Source: Caballeronia fortuita
GTDB taxonomy: Bacteria > Pseudomonadota > Gammaproteobacteria > Burkholderiales > Burkholderiaceae
Direction of reading: 5' to 3'
Length of the DNA stretch: 64,000 bases
Assembly (NCBI RefSeq): GCF_001544835.2
Contig: NZ_FCNX02000003.1
Span: 62,001 to 126,000, forward strand
The stretch's first letter is position 1; each line of letters opens with the position of its first letter. The notes beneath the pieces were generated by a model. It made no database searches. It saw only the letters and a list, made by a program, of their open reading frames with translations, and was not told where the DNA came from. The position numbers and the translations under genes are program-made. Below are positions 45,716-56,305 of the stretch, one piece after another.

Positions 45716-46837
45716 TCAGACCGTCGCGGTCTCTGCAACCGGGCGCATGCGTTCGAGCGCGCTGCCGTCCTCGCGGAACAGATGCACATGGCGAATGCTG
45801 AAGCCCGCGTTGAGCCGCTGTCCTTCGACCGCCGTCGATTCGCCCGAGCCCTTCACCTGAATCACGAGATCGTTCGGCAGGCGCATGTGCAAGAGCGTCT
45901 CGCCGCCGAGATGCTCGATCACCATGACTTCGCCCGTGAGACCGCTGTCGACATCGCCGCCGCACGCTTCGATGAAATGCTCGGGCCGGATGCCGAGCGT
46001 GAGCGTCTCGCCCGCCTTCACCGACGCCGCCGCGAACGGCAACGTGAGCGGCTCGCCGCCGGGTAGTTCGATGGTGACGCCCGCCGCATCGACGCGCATC
46101 ACGCGAACGTCCATGAAGTTCATCTTCGGCGAGCCGATAAACCCCGCGACGAAGCGGTTGTGCGGCGTGCGATACAACTCGAGCGGCGAACCGATCTGCT
46201 CCACGCGCCCGTGATTCAGCACGACGATGCGATCGGCCATGGTCATCGCTTCGGTCTGATCGTGCGTGACGTAGATCATCGTCGCGTTGAGCTGCTTGTG
46301 AAGCTTGATGAGTTCGAGGCGCATCTGCACGCGCAAGGCGGCATCGAGATTGGAGAGCGGTTCGTCGAAGAGAAAGACTTGAGGCTCGCGCACGATCGAA
46401 CGGCCGATCGCCACGCGCTGACGCTGCCCGCCCGACAGCGCACGCGGCCTGCGGTCCAGCAACTGGCCGATCTGAAGAATCTCGGCCGCGCGATGCACGC
46501 GCTCCTTGATCTGCGCTTCGGGCAGCTTGAGCATGCGCAAGCCGAACGCGATGTTTTCATACACCGACATGTGCGGATAGAGCGCATAGGACTGAAACAC
46601 CATCGCGACGCCGCGTTGCGACGGTTCGAGATCGGTGACGTCTTCGCCGCCAATCAGAACATGTCCCGAATCGCTGCGTTCGAGTCCCGCGATGGTGCGC
46701 AGCAACGTCGACTTGCCGCAGCCCGAAGGACCGACGAAGACCATGAACTCGCGGTCGGTGACTTCGATATCGACGCCCTTCAACACGTCGACGCCGGCAA
46801 ACGACTTGCGGATCTGCTGCAGATGAACTGCGCTCAT
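45716..46837 (-). CDS. ABC transporter ATP-binding protein for polyol/sugar uptake (MalK/UgpC type)
   Basis: 373 residues from ATG 46837 with GGGAGA upstream. Walker A GPSGCGKST, Q-loop VFQSYALYPHM, signature LSGGQRQRVAIGR, Walker B VFLFDEPLSNLDA and the H-loop VTHDQTEA are all present. The C-terminal 130 residues form the OB-fold regulatory domain (TLGIRPEHF), typical of the carbohydrate CUT1 ATPases that serve several importers. It is divergent from the binding protein and permease genes, with which it surely forms one transporter. Confidence 0.9.
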   Translation of the reverse strand: MSAVHLQQIRKSFAGVDVLKGVDIEVTDREFMVFVGPSGCGKSTLLRTIAGLERSDSGHVLIGGEDVTDLEPSQRGVAMVFQSYALYPHMSVYENIAFGLRMLKLPEAQIKERVHRAAEILQIGQLLDRRPRALSGGQRQRVAIGRSIVREPQVFLFDEPLSNLDAALRVQMRLELIKLHKQLNATMIYVTHDQTEAMTMADRIVVLNHGRVEQIGSPLELYRTPHNRFVAGFIGSPKMNFMDVRVMRVDAAGVTIELPGGEPLTLPFAAASVKAGETLTLGIRPEHFIEACGGDVDSGLTGEVMVIEHLGGETLLHMRLPNDLVIQVKGSGESTAVEGQRLNAGFSIRHVHLFREDGSALERMRPVAETATV

Positions 46838-46896
46838 ACGTTGTCTCCCGTGACTGCTGCGGCGGCGCAGCATCGGATGCATCGTCGAATTTGTTC

Positions 46897-46931
46897 TTGA
46901 CAACCTGTTCGGGCCAAAATATACAATTGTA
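46897..46931 (+). promoter_or_regulatory. Sigma-70 promoter and palindrome ahead of the polyol operon
   Basis: TTGACA (46897-46902), a 17-base spacer and TATACA (46920-46925) make a near-consensus promoter. TACAATTGTA (46922-46931) is a perfect palindrome overlapping the -10, a natural site for repression, perhaps by the SorC regulator of the cluster. The binding-protein ATG is 85 bases further on. Confidence 0.7.
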
Positions 46932-47015
46932 AAACCGAAATTACAAGTGAAACGAGGCAAGGCCCGGCACGTCATAGCAGGACACATCCGCTCGAATAAA
47001 ACCAAGGAGACAGGC

Positions 47016-48386
47016 ATGAAGAAGCGCTTCATCACGGCCACGCAGCTCGGCCCGATCAAACACGTCGCGGCAGCCGCGCTACTCGCGGCGAGCGCGGCCT
47101 TCGCCGCATCGAACGCGCAAGCCTGGACTCTGAAGGAAGCGGCGCAACCGTATTCGGGCACCACGATCAAGGCCATCTTTCTCGATCGTCCCGGCTATAA
47201 GGCCGCGCAACAGCTCATTCCGCAGTTCGAGAAAGAGACCGGCATCAAGGTGCGCTGGGAAGTGATCCCGTACGAGAACACGCGCGAGAAGGAAGTGCTC
47301 AACTTCGTGGGCGGCGGCGATCAGGACATCGTGCTCGTCGACGTCGTGTGGATCGGCGAATTCGCAAGCAACAAGTGGCTCGTGCCAATCAAGAAGTTCA
47401 CTGACGATCCCAAGCTCGCGGACCCGAACCTCAATCTGAAGGGTTTTTTCCCAATCCTGCTCGATTCGTTCGGCACATGGGACAAGGTCACCTACGGCCT
47501 GCCGTTCGATAACTACTCGGGCCTGATGTTCTACAACAAATGCATGTTGAAGGACGCGGGTTTCGACCAACCGCCGAAGACCTGGGACGAGCTGCTCAAC
47601 ACGTATGCGCCGAAGCTCACGAAGGGCGACAAGTTCGCCTTCGCGCTGCAATCGCGGCGTGGCGAAACGCAATCGGCGGACAGCTTCATGCGCGTGCTGT
47701 GGCCCAACGGCGGCTCGCTGCTCGACGCGAAGTTCAAGTCGAACCTGATGTCGACGCAATCGCAGGCGGGTCTCGAATATCGGCAGAAGCTGATGAAGTA
47801 CATGCCGCCCGGCATCGTCGATTTCGATCATGCCGAAGCGGTGAACGCGCTCGCGCAAGGGCAGGTGGCGATGATCACCGAGTGGTCCGCGTTCTATCCG
47901 ACGCTCACCGATCCGAGCAAGTCGAAGATCGGCAACTGTCTCGCTATCACCACCGAACCGAAGGGACCGGCGGGTCTGAAGCCCGCGCTCGGCGGCTTCT
48001 CGCTCGCGGTCAACGCGAAGTCGAATGCGAAGAAACAGGCGGCGTCGTGGCTCTTTATCCAATGGATCACGTCCGAAGCGATGGCGAAGCCTTATCTCGA
48101 AGCGGGCGGCGTGCCGGCGCGCATGGCCATCTATGAGGACAAGGCCGTGCAGGACAAGTATCCGTTCGTGAAGCCGATGGTCGAATCGTGGCAGGGCGGC
48201 GTGCCGGATTATCGTCCGCGCTTCCCGGAATGGCCGGCGATTTCGGAAGTCATCGGCGAATGGGGCAGCAAGATGATGCTCGGCCAGGTGACGGTGAAGG
48301 AAGGCGCGCAGACCATCGGTCAGAAGACCGAAGACATCCTGAAGAAAGCGGGCTACTACGACGGCAAGAAACCTTTGCTCAAGTAA
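47016..48386 (+). CDS. Extracellular polyol/sugar-binding protein of the ABC transporter
   Basis: 456 residues from ATG 47016, AAGGAG upstream. A long signal peptide ([19 protein letters not shown], cleavage after AQA) is followed by a family 1 solute-binding fold: [35 protein letters not shown] and [14 protein letters not shown]. It delivers the ligand to the two permeases encoded next. Related proteins bind sorbitol, mannitol or other alditols; given the dehydrogenases downstream, an alditol is the best guess. Confidence 0.87.
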   Translation: MKKRFITATQLGPIKHVAAAALLAASAAFAASNAQAWTLKEAAQPYSGTTIKAIFLDRPGYKAAQQLIPQFEKETGIKVRWEVIPYENTREKEVLNFVGGGDQDIVLVDVVWIGEFASNKWLVPIKKFTDDPKLADPNLNLKGFFPILLDSFGTWDKVTYGLPFDNYSGLMFYNKCMLKDAGFDQPPKTWDELLNTYAPKLTKGDKFAFALQSRRGETQSADSFMRVLWPNGGSLLDAKFKSNLMSTQSQAGLEYRQKLMKYMPPGIVDFDHAEAVNALAQGQVAMITEWSAFYPTLTDPSKSKIGNCLAITTEPKGPAGLKPALGGFSLAVNAKSNAKKQAASWLFIQWITSEAMAKPYLEAGGVPARMAIYEDKAVQDKYPFVKPMVESWQGGVPDYRPRFPEWPAISEVIGEWGSKMMLGQVTVKEGAQTIGQKTEDILKKAGYYDGKKPLLK

Positions 48387-48432
48387 CGCACGCGACAGCG
48401 CGTCATCAAGGAAGGAAACCGGAGGCGATCGA

Positions 48433-49362
48433 ATGGCATCACCTGCAATGCACGCGCGTGGACCGCGCAAGCCCGCGCGCTACTTCGGCATATTGCCGCG
48501 TTCGCCCGCCTTCTGGTTTCTGATTCCCGCTATCGCGGCGCTCGCGATCATCGGCATCTATCCGCTGTTGCTCGCGCTCTATAACTCGTTTCATCAGTAC
48601 AAGCTCGCGGACTTAGGCTCGGGCACGCCGTTCGTCGGCGTCGACAACTATGTTGCGACGCTGACCGATCCGACCTTCTGGGAGGCGCTCGGGCGCACCG
48701 CGTTGTTCCTGTGCGTGACGTTGCCTATCGAAGTCGCGCTCGGCCTCTTCGCCGCGTTGCTGCTGCACCGCACGGAGTTGCCGTGGATGCGCGCGGCGGC
48801 GCGCGTGAGCCTCGTCATTCCGATGGCGACCACGTATGCGGTCGTGGGCCTCATCGGCCGGCTGATCTTCAACCGGCAGTTCGGCGTGGCGAACTATCTC
48901 ACCGGCTTGATCGGCATTCCGCCGCAGGACTGGCTCGCCGACCCGACGCTGGCGTTCGTCTCCGTGATGATCATGGATATCTGGCAATGGACGCCGTTCT
49001 GCGCGCTGATTCTGCTTGCAGGGCTCTCGATGGTGCCGAAGGAAGCCGAAGAAGCCGCGCGGCTCGAAACGCCGAAGTGGAGCATGATTCTGTGGCATTT
49101 GCAGCGTCCGTATCTGCTGCCCGGTCTCACGGCCATTCTCATTCTTCGTTCCGCCGACATGCTCAAGATGTTCGACGCCGTCTTCACGATGACGCGCGGC
49201 GGACCGGGCGCGGCGACCGAGTTCATCAGCGTCTACATCCAGCGCGTGGGCTTTCGTCTCTTCGATCAGGGCATGGCGTCCGCACAGGCGATCATCCTGC
49301 TGATCCTGACGATCGTGCTGTCGCGTCTCTATATCCGTTTCGTGTATCGGGAGGCCGCGTGA
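48433..49362 (+). CDS. ABC sugar permease, MalF-like
   Basis: 309 residues with six membrane segments and the EAA loop ExxxxARLE ([15 protein letters not shown]), where the ATPase docks. The N-terminus ([19 protein letters not shown]) is typical for CUT1 permeases. [19 protein letters not shown] near the end is also conserved. It lies 46 bases after the binding-protein gene; its stop overlaps the GTG start of the second permease. Confidence 0.88.
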   Translation: MASPAMHARGPRKPARYFGILPRSPAFWFLIPAIAALAIIGIYPLLLALYNSFHQYKLADLGSGTPFVGVDNYVATLTDPTFWEALGRTALFLCVTLPIEVALGLFAALLLHRTELPWMRAAARVSLVIPMATTYAVVGLIGRLIFNRQFGVANYLTGLIGIPPQDWLADPTLAFVSVMIMDIWQWTPFCALILLAGLSMVPKEAEEAARLETPKWSMILWHLQRPYLLPGLTAILILRSADMLKMFDAVFTMTRGGPGAATEFISVYIQRVGFRLFDQGMASAQAIILLILTIVLSRLYIRFVYREAA

Positions 49363-50225
49363 GTTCGATCAACATGCAGACCACGCAGCGGGCAAAGCGC
49401 GCACGCGCGGCAAGAAAACGCGCGACGGTATGGCACTTCATTGGTCTCGTCGTCGTGTTCATGTCGTCGGTGTTTCCGTTCTACTGGATGGTCACGACGA
49501 GCCTGAAAAGCCAGGCCGACGCACTCGCGTATCCGCCGAAGTGGCTTTTCTCGCCGACGTTTCATCACTACTCGGCGGCGCTCTTCGAACATGATGTGGC
49601 GGGCAGTCTGCTGAATTCGCTCATCATCGCGAGCAGCACGACGGTGCTCGCGATCCTGCTCGGCACGCCAGCCGCGTATGCGCTCGCGCGCTACGAATTC
49701 CGCGGCAAGGAAGACCTGTGGTTCTGGTTCATCTCGAACCGCATGGTGAGCCCTGTCGTGCTCGCGGTGCCGTTCTTCCTGATCGCGACGAAGCTCGATC
49801 TCGTCGATACGCATATCGTGCTGATTCTGCTCTATCTGACGTTCTCGCTGCCGATCGTCGTGTGGATTTGCACGGACCAGTTCCGCAATATTCCCGTCGA
49901 ACTCGACGAAGCCGCGCGGCTCGACGGCGCGTCGCCGTGGCGCGTGTTCTGGCGCATCAATCTGCCGCTCGCGATGCCGGGCATCGTCGTATCGGCGATC
50001 TTCGCGTTCATCTTTTCATGGAACGATCTGCTCTATGCGCTCGTGCTTACGCGCAGCGACGCGATCACGTCGCCCGTTGCAGCGACGAGTTACATGAGCG
50101 GCTATGAGTTGCCGTGGGGCGAGATCATGGCGACAGGCACGCTGATCGTGCTGCCGATGGTGGTGTTCGCGCTCGCCGTGTCGGGCCGGCTGGTGCAGGG
50201 CCTGACGATGGGCGCGGTGAAATAG
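49359..50225 (+). CDS. ABC sugar permease, MalG-like
   Basis: 288 residues. I take GTG 49359, which overlaps the upstream stop as GTGA and has GGGAGG at good distance; ATG 49374 is the alternative. Six membrane segments, [15 protein letters not shown] near the front and the EAA loop [15 protein letters not shown] mark the MalG partner. The tail [16 protein letters not shown] is highly characteristic. Completes the importer with the divergent ATPase. Confidence 0.88.
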   Translation: MSSINMQTTQRAKRARAARKRATVWHFIGLVVVFMSSVFPFYWMVTTSLKSQADALAYPPKWLFSPTFHHYSAALFEHDVAGSLLNSLIIASSTTVLAILLGTPAAYALARYEFRGKEDLWFWFISNRMVSPVVLAVPFFLIATKLDLVDTHIVLILLYLTFSLPIVVWICTDQFRNIPVELDEAARLDGASPWRVFWRINLPLAMPGIVVSAIFAFIFSWNDLLYALVLTRSDAITSPVAATSYMSGYELPWGEIMATGTLIVLPMVVFALAVSGRLVQGLTMGAVK

Positions 50226-50258
50226 AATCGCGGCGCCTTCATTCAAACATAGGACACC

Positions 50259-51239
50259 ATGAGCAAGACCGCACCGCCCGTCGCCATCGCTGAAGCGGAC
50301 GATTCCATCGACTCCGAAGAGGAACTGCAGGCGCGTGTCGCGTGGCATTACTACGTCGGCAATCTGACGCAGCAGGAGATCGCGCAGCGCATCGGCAGCA
50401 ATCGTGTGCGCGTGAACCGGCTGCTTGCCGCGAGCCGCGAATCCGGGCTCGTGCAGATCACGATCAACAGCAAGATCGCGCCGTGCGTCGCGCTGGAAGA
50501 AGCGCTCGCCAAGCGCTTCGGTCTCGAATGCGCAGTCGTCGTGCCGAGCGGCGTGAACAACGAGGCGAACAATGCGGCGCTCGGCATTGGCGCGGCGTCG
50601 TATTTCGCGAGGCAGATCGTCGCGGGGCAGACCATCGGCCTCGGCTGGGGACGCACGATTCGCGCCGTGCTGCGCGCGATGCCGCAGCGCACGTACGGGC
50701 CGGTGTCGGCGGTGTCGCTGCAAGGCGGCTTGTCGCATTGCCCGAGCATCAACACGTTCGATATCGTGTCCGACTTCGCGAACATCTGCCGCGCCGATGG
50801 CTATCTCTTCGCCGCGCCGATTTACGTCAGCAGCCAGAAGGCGCGCGACGTCATCTTGCAGGAAGAGACGGTGCGCGAGACCTACGAACTCGCACGCAAT
50901 GCCGATCTCGCGCTGCTCACGTGCGGCGATCTCACCGAATCGCTCGTCGTGACTTACGGCATCGACAATCCTGAGCAATTGCGCACGCTGCAAAAAGCAG
51001 GCGCGGTCGGCGACATGCTCGGTCACTTCATGGATGAAGATGGCGAGCTGATCGATCATCCGCTGAATCGCCGCACGGTCGCGATCACGCTGGACGATCT
51101 GCGCAAGGTAAAGCGCGTGATTCTCGTGAGCGGCGGAAAGAAGAAGTTTCATGTGACGCGCGCGGCGTTGCGCGGGCGTTATCCCTCCGTGCTCGTGACC
51201 GACGAAGACACCGCGCGACGTCTGTGCGACGAGCCCTGA
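50259..51239 (+). CDS. SorC/DeoR-type sugar-sensing transcriptional regulator
   Basis: 326 residues. An N-terminal HTH at about 30-75 (VGNLTQQEIAQRIGSNRVRV then NRLLAASRESG) is followed by the SorC sugar-phosphate-isomerase-like domain (GLGWGRTIRAVL, PVSAVSLQGGL, LTCGDL). Such regulators bind a sugar or sugar phosphate and control the neighbouring catabolic operon, here most likely through the palindrome at the -10 of the transport operon. It is embedded in the operon itself, so feedback is expected. Confidence 0.87.
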   Translation: MSKTAPPVAIAEADDSIDSEEELQARVAWHYYVGNLTQQEIAQRIGSNRVRVNRLLAASRESGLVQITINSKIAPCVALEEALAKRFGLECAVVVPSGVNNEANNAALGIGAASYFARQIVAGQTIGLGWGRTIRAVLRAMPQRTYGPVSAVSLQGGLSHCPSINTFDIVSDFANICRADGYLFAAPIYVSSQKARDVILQEETVRETYELARNADLALLTCGDLTESLVVTYGIDNPEQLRTLQKAGAVGDMLGHFMDEDGELIDHPLNRRTVAITLDDLRKVKRVILVSGGKKKFHVTRAALRGRYPSVLVTDEDTARRLCDEP

Positions 51240-51249
51240 AGACGACACC

Positions 51250-51996
51250 ATGACGACCATCGACAGAAATCGCGAATTCGCGGGAAAGACCGTGCTCGTC
51301 ACGGGCGCGGGCAAAGGCATCGGTCAGGCGACCGTGCAACTGCTGATCGAACGTGGCGCGCGCGTGATCGCGCTGAGCCGCAGCGCATCCGATCTCGACG
51401 CGTTGAAGAACGAGACCGGCTGCGAAACCATCGCTGTCGATCTCGCCGATGCGAACGCCACGCGCGAGGCCGCGCGCGCCGTTCAGCCGGTCGATCTGCT
51501 CGTCAACAACGCGGGCATCGCCGTGCTGGAGCCGTTTCTCGATACGACTGTCGAAGCCTTCGACCTGACGATGAACGTGAACGTGCGCGCGGCGATGATC
51601 GTCGCGCAGGAATGCGCGAGGAACATGATTGCGCGCGGCGTGGGCGGTTCGATCGTCAACGTATCGAGCTTGTCGGCGAATGTGGGCTTTGCGCTGCACG
51701 CAGCGTATTGCGCATCGAAAGGCGGACTCGACGCGATGACGCGCGTGATGGCCAACGAACTCGGCGCGCATGGCATTCGCGTGAACGCGGTCCTGCCGAC
51801 CGTCACGATGACCGCGATGGGCGAACGCGCGTGGAGCGATCCCGCCAAATCAGCGCCGATGCTCGCGCGCATTCCGATGAACCGTTTCGTGGAACCGCTC
51901 GAAGTCGCGCGCACGATTGCCTATCTGCTCTCCGACGATTCGAGCATGGTCAGCGGCGTCAGCCTGCTCGTCGATGGTGGATTCCAGTCCCGCTGA
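51250..51996 (+). CDS. Short-chain dehydrogenase/reductase, L-xylulose/carbonyl reductase-like
   Basis: 248 residues, classical SDR. Cofactor motif [12 protein letters not shown], catalytic Ser in [12 protein letters not shown] and YCASKGG (Y-x3-K) are all present; DGG ends the fold. The pattern VSSLSA...[13 protein letters not shown] resembles L-xylulose reductases (DCXR) and related ketose reductases. In this cluster it likely interconverts a ketose and an alditol. Ten bases separate it from the SorC gene. Confidence 0.83.
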   Translation: MTTIDRNREFAGKTVLVTGAGKGIGQATVQLLIERGARVIALSRSASDLDALKNETGCETIAVDLADANATREAARAVQPVDLLVNNAGIAVLEPFLDTTVEAFDLTMNVNVRAAMIVAQECARNMIARGVGGSIVNVSSLSANVGFALHAAYCASKGGLDAMTRVMANELGAHGIRVNAVLPTVTMTAMGERAWSDPAKSAPMLARIPMNRFVEPLEVARTIAYLLSDDSSMVSGVSLLVDGGFQSR

Positions 51997-52027
51997 AACA
52001 GCCGATTCAACTATCAAAGGAACGACG

Positions 52028-53065
52028 ATGGAAGCACTGGTTCTCGAGGAAGCGAAACGCATCAGCCTGCGTCCATTCAGCTTGCCGCAAGTCGTGGGCG
52101 CGCGCGATGTGCGCATCAAGATTCATACGGTCGGCATTTGCGGCAGCGACATTCACTACTATCAGCATGGCCGCATCGGGCCGTTCGTCGTGAACGAGCC
52201 GATGGTGCTCGGGCACGAAGCATCGGGCACGGTCGTCGAAGTGGGCGAGGAAGTGAAGCATCTCAAGGCGGGCGATCGCGTGTGCATGGAGCCGGGCGTG
52301 CCCGACATGGACTCGCGCGCATCGCGTGAAGGTCTGTACAACCTCGATCCCAAAGTGCGCTTCTGGGCCACGCCGCCCGTGCATGGATGTCTCGCGCCGT
52401 ATGTCGTGCATCCCGCCGCGTTCACGTACAAGCTGCCCGATAACGTGAGCTTCGCCGAAGGCGCGATCGTCGAGCCGTTGTCGATCGGATTGCAGGCCGC
52501 GAAGAAGGCGGCGATCAAGCCGGGCGATGTCGCGGTCGTGCTCGGCGCGGGCACGATCGGCATGATGTGCGCGCTCGCCGCGCTCGCGGGCGGATGCAGC
52601 CGCGCGATCGTCTGCGATCTCGTCGAGGAAAAGCTGGAACTGATCGGCGGCGTGCAGGGCGTGACGGCGGTGAACATTCGCGAGAAGCGCGCGCTCGATG
52701 TCGTTCGTGATTTGACGGACGGCTGGGGCGCGGACATCGTGTTCGAAGCCAGCGGCAACGAGAAGGCGTTCGAAGGCATCGTCGATCTGTTGTGTCCGGG
52801 CGGCTGCCTCGTGCTCGTCGGCATGCCGCAACGCGCGGTGCCGCTCGATGTGGTTGCGGTGCAGATCAAGGAAGCGCGCATCGAGTCGGTGTTCCGCTAC
52901 GCGAACATCTTTCCGCGCGCGATTCAGTTGATCGCATCCGGCAAGCTCGATGTGAAGCCGTTCATCTCGCGCACGTTCCCGTTCGCCGAAGGCATCAAGG
53001 CATTCGAGGAAGCAGCGAGCGGCGTGCCGACCGACGTCAAGGTGCAGATCGTACTGGAAGAGTGA
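52028..53065 (+). CDS. Xylitol/sorbitol dehydrogenase (zinc MDR family)
   Basis: 345 residues from ATG 52028, AAAGGA upstream. The catalytic zinc site is present ([17 protein letters not shown], and EPLSIGLQA); the Rossmann motif is VLGAGTIG. The usual four-cysteine structural zinc lobe is replaced by [19 protein letters not shown] and [11 protein letters not shown], exactly as in bacterial xylitol dehydrogenases, so this is not a defect. It should oxidise an alditol to a 2-ketose with NAD+. Exact substrate not provable from sequence. Confidence 0.85.
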   Translation: MEALVLEEAKRISLRPFSLPQVVGARDVRIKIHTVGICGSDIHYYQHGRIGPFVVNEPMVLGHEASGTVVEVGEEVKHLKAGDRVCMEPGVPDMDSRASREGLYNLDPKVRFWATPPVHGCLAPYVVHPAAFTYKLPDNVSFAEGAIVEPLSIGLQAAKKAAIKPGDVAVVLGAGTIGMMCALAALAGGCSRAIVCDLVEEKLELIGGVQGVTAVNIREKRALDVVRDLTDGWGADIVFEASGNEKAFEGIVDLLCPGGCLVLVGMPQRAVPLDVVAVQIKEARIESVFRYANIFPRAIQLIASGKLDVKPFISRTFPFAEGIKAFEEAASGVPTDVKVQIVLEE

Positions 53066-53098
53066 TTCGCGATTCTCATAACGATACGGAGACACCTC

Positions 53099-54172
53099 AT
53101 GGCCGATTCAGATATGACTGCGATCGTATGCCGCGCGCCGAAGGACTATCGCGTCGAGCGCGTGCAGCGTCCGCGTCCCGCGCGCGATGAACTCGTGATC
53201 CGCATCGCGGCATGCGGCATCTGTGCGAGCGACTGCAAATGCTGGTCGGGCGCGAAGATGTTCTGGGGCGGCCCGAATCCTTGGGTCAAGGCGCCTGTCA
53301 TTCCCGGACACGAGTTCTTCGGCTATGTCGAGGAACTGGGCGATGGCGCAGAAGAACATTTCGGCGTGAAGCAGGGCGATCGCGTGATCGCCGAGCAGAT
53401 CGTGCCGTGCGGGAAATGCCGCTATTGCAAGTCGGGCGAGTACTGGATGTGCGAAGTGCATAACATCTTCGGCTTTCAGCGAGAGGTCGCGGACGGCGGC
53501 ATGGCCGAATACATGCGTTTTCCGCCGACTGCCATCGTGCATAAGATTCCGGATGGCATCTCGCTCGAAGATGCGGCGATCATCGAGCCGCTCGCGTGTG
53601 CGATCCATACGGTGAATCGCGGTGACATCCAGTTGAGCGACGTCGTCGTGATCGCGGGCGCGGGGCCGCTCGGCTTGATGATGACGCAGGTCGCGCATCT
53701 GAAGACGCCGAAGAAGCTCGTCGTCATCGATCTCGTCGACGAACGTCTTGCGCTTGCACGCGAATATGGCGCCGACATCACGATCAACCCGAAGACCGAC
53801 GATGCGCTCGAAATCATCCGTTCGATCACGGACCGATACGGCTGCGACGTGTATATCGAAACGACCGGCGTGCCAGCGGGCGTGTCGCAAGGGCTGGAGC
53901 TGATACGCAAGCTCGGCCGCTTCGTCGAGTTCTCGGTGTTCGGCGCGGATACGACCGTCGACTGGTCGATCATCGGCGACCGCAAGGAGCTCGACGTGCG
54001 CGGCGCGCATCTCGGGCCATATTGCTATCCGATCGCGATCGATCTGCTCGCGCGCGGTTTGGTCACGTCGAAGGGCATCGTCACGCATGGCTTCACGCTC
54101 GACGAATGGGACGAGGCCATCAAGATCGCGAATTCGCTCGACTCGATCAAGGTGCTGCTCAAGCCGAAATGA
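53099..54172 (+). CDS. Zinc alcohol dehydrogenase, erythritol/L-threitol dehydrogenase-like
   Basis: 357 residues, GGAGA before ATG 53099. Catalytic zinc ligands lie in CGICASDCKCW and PGHEFFGYV; the structural zinc lobe VPCGKCRYCKSGEYWMC is complete. The segment KMFWGGPNPWVKAP is characteristic of dehydrogenases annotated as acting on erythritol or L-threitol. It is the last gene of the operon, followed after 16 bases by a convergent gene. Together with the XDH-like enzyme it suggests that the cluster handles more than one alditol. Confidence 0.83.
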   Translation: MADSDMTAIVCRAPKDYRVERVQRPRPARDELVIRIAACGICASDCKCWSGAKMFWGGPNPWVKAPVIPGHEFFGYVEELGDGAEEHFGVKQGDRVIAEQIVPCGKCRYCKSGEYWMCEVHNIFGFQREVADGGMAEYMRFPPTAIVHKIPDGISLEDAAIIEPLACAIHTVNRGDIQLSDVVVIAGAGPLGLMMTQVAHLKTPKKLVVIDLVDERLALAREYGADITINPKTDDALEIIRSITDRYGCDVYIETTGVPAGVSQGLELIRKLGRFVEFSVFGADTTVDWSIIGDRKELDVRGAHLGPYCYPIAIDLLARGLVTSKGIVTHGFTLDEWDEAIKIANSLDSIKVLLKPK

Positions 54173-54188
54173 CATCTGCGCTCGCGCA

Positions 54189-55265
54189 TCACGTTCCCGA
54201 TGCGTGCAGGAAGATCTGGTTGAACGTCTTGTTCCATTGACCGCGGTCGCGCATCGTCATGGCCGGATCGACGAGCGCGACGCTGATGCCTTGCATCGGC
54301 GAGGCGACATTGCGATTGGTGGGCACATAGTCGCGCGAAACGAGGATGCGCTGCGCATCGACGGACAGCAGATAGTCGTACAGCAGCAACGCGGCGGCCG
54401 GATGCGGCGCATGTGTCAGCAACGCAACGCCGTTGGCGCGCGCCGCCGCGGGCTGCAACACGAACCAGTCGATCGGCGCGCCGCGACGCTTCGCCTGCGC
54501 GGGCATGTAGTTGTAGACCTCCAATGCGAGCGGAACTTCGCCGGCCACCACGAGATTGTTCAACAGCGAGTTGCCCGTGCGCGCGGCGACGCCGTTCGTA
54601 TCGACGAGCGTGCGAAAGAACTCGATGCCTTTGTCGCGGCCCATTTGCGTGGCTACCGTGGCGAACCAGTCGCTGCTTTTCGCTTCGATGCCGAGTTTGC
54701 CTTTCCAGTGCGATCCGAGCAGATCGTCGTATGTCTTCGGCAGATCGGCGCGCTCGATGAGGCGTGTGTTGTACGCCTGCACCCAGACGGAGAGCATCGT
54801 CGAGGCCCATTGCCGATGATCCGGCACGACGTTCGGCGCAAGTTCAGCGAGCACCGGCGACGTGACCGGCGCGAGCAGCTTTTCGCGGCGCAGCGCATCG
54901 AGATACGACGAGCCCGTGTGCACCGCATCGACGATGTAGCGATGCCCCTGCGATTCCGCGACGATACGCTGTACCACTTGCTCATCGCCCGCGCGCCATA
55001 CGTTGACCTTGATGCCATAACGCGCTTCGAACGGATCGATGAGCGGCGCGACATCCGGCTGCGCAATCGACGTATAGAAGTTCAACTCGCCTTCTTCCTT
55101 CGCGGCGGCGAGAATCTTCGCGGCGCGGTCCGGGCCTTCATACGACGCGAGCGCGAGGTTCGGCTGCGGCTGCGCTTCTCTCGCCCGGGCCGCAGGCGGC
55201 AGGCCCGCAGCGCCGAGCGCGAGCGCAGCTCCTGCAAGACGCATCACGTCTCTTCGCGTCACCAT
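54189..55265 (-). CDS. Orphan ABC-type substrate-binding protein with Tat-like signal
   Basis: 358 residues from ATG 55265, whose start overlaps the end of the aldo/keto reductase gene by 7 bases. The N-terminus TRRDVMRLAGAALALGAAG has a twin-arginine and a hydrophobic stretch ending at ARA, suggesting Tat export. The fold matches Fe(III)/thiamine-type binding proteins (LNFYTSIAQPDVAPLIDPFE, VYNYMPAQAKRRGAPIDW). No permease or ATPase is nearby, so it must share a transporter encoded elsewhere or act as a sensor. It is the last gene of the Rieske-AKR operon, hence probably linked to the aromatic substrate. Confidence 0.8.
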   Translation of the reverse strand: MVTRRDVMRLAGAALALGAAGLPPAARAREAQPQPNLALASYEGPDRAAKILAAAKEEGELNFYTSIAQPDVAPLIDPFEARYGIKVNVWRAGDEQVVQRIVAESQGHRYIVDAVHTGSSYLDALRREKLLAPVTSPVLAELAPNVVPDHRQWASTMLSVWVQAYNTRLIERADLPKTYDDLLGSHWKGKLGIEAKSSDWFATVATQMGRDKGIEFFRTLVDTNGVAARTGNSLLNNLVVAGEVPLALEVYNYMPAQAKRRGAPIDWFVLQPAAARANGVALLTHAPHPAAALLLYDYLLSVDAQRILVSRDYVPTNRNVASPMQGISVALVDPAMTMRDRGQWNKTFNQIFLHASGT

Positions 55266-56284
55266 GATTCCGTCTCCGCGAAATTGCTCTCCCACACGCG
55301 TTCGAGCCGCGCGTTGAGCGCAGCGTCGAATGGGCCCATACCGGAGACGGCGCAGAGTTCTTTCAATTGTTCCATCGACGAGAATCCGCCAAGCGCGGTC
55401 GTGACGGCCGGATGCGCGAGCACGAAGCGGAACGCGGCCTGCGCGAGCGAAATGCCGGATTCGAGCGCGAGAAAGCGCACACGCGCCGCACGTTCGCGCA
55501 TCGCGTTGGCGTCGGATGCGTTGTGCGATACTTCGCGCGCAAGCGGATGATGGGCTTCGCCCGCAACACTCTGGTCCGACAGAAAGCCGCGCGCGAGCAC
55601 GCTGTAGATCGCGGCGCCCGCACCGGCTTCGCGTGCATCGTCGAGTACGGCGCCGCCGTCCTTGTCGACGGAAAGCTTCGGGGGCAGCACCATGCCCGCG
55701 CTCGGATTGAGCAGCGTGTACGGCACGTTGAGCACATTGAACATGCCGGTCGCAAGAAGCTCGCGCACGTAAGGCGCATCGTTGCCGCGACAGACGAAGC
55801 CAAGATGGCGCACCTTGCCGGCATCGACGAGACGGCGCAGACCCTCGAGCGCGCCGCCTGCGCCGAGAAAATGCCGCACGCCGAGCGTGTGATAGTCGTG
55901 ACCGGCCGGTAGGCGCGATCCGCCTATGGGCGCGTTATGAATCTGCACGACATCGAGCGTGTCGACGCCGATCTCTCTCAGGCTCGTTTCGACGGAGTGC
56001 ACCACATGCCCGGCGATGTCGTCGAGATTGGCAGCGCGTATTTCGACCTTCGAATTGATGAGCGGCCGCGCGTGAAGCGTGCGCAGCACGCGGCCGAGAT
56101 TCGCTTCAGCGCCGATGTAGTCGGGCGCGACATCGAAGTAGTTGATGCCTGCGTCGAGCGCCGCTTCGACGATGCGCAACTGCTCGTCGAAGCGGCCGCG
56201 CACCATCAGGCCGGCGTTGCCGCCGCAACCGAAGCCGATCTCGGACACCTTCAGATCCGTGCGCCCGATGCTTCTGTATTTCAT
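55259..56284 (-). CDS. Aldo/keto reductase
   Basis: 341 residues. The opening MKYRSIGRTDLKVSEIGFG and the AKR tetrad candidates are visible: Asp and Tyr in YFDVAPDYIGA, a Lys in LINSKVEI and His in VVQIHNAP. It belongs to the bacterial AKR group that reduces or oxidises small aldehydes, ketones or sugar lactols with NADP(H). It follows the Rieske alpha gene by 21 bases and overlaps the binding-protein gene, so the three are one operon. The substrate may be an aldehyde released by the oxygenase. Confidence 0.83.
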   Translation of the reverse strand: MKYRSIGRTDLKVSEIGFGCGGNAGLMVRGRFDEQLRIVEAALDAGINYFDVAPDYIGAEANLGRVLRTLHARPLINSKVEIRAANLDDIAGHVVHSVETSLREIGVDTLDVVQIHNAPIGGSRLPAGHDYHTLGVRHFLGAGGALEGLRRLVDAGKVRHLGFVCRGNDAPYVRELLATGMFNVLNVPYTLLNPSAGMVLPPKLSVDKDGGAVLDDAREAGAGAAIYSVLARGFLSDQSVAGEAHHPLAREVSHNASDANAMRERAARVRFLALESGISLAQAAFRFVLAHPAVTTALGGFSSMEQLKELCAVSGMGPFDAALNARLERVWESNFAETESW

Positions 56285-56305
56285 CGCGATGTTCTCCGCG
56301 CGTAA

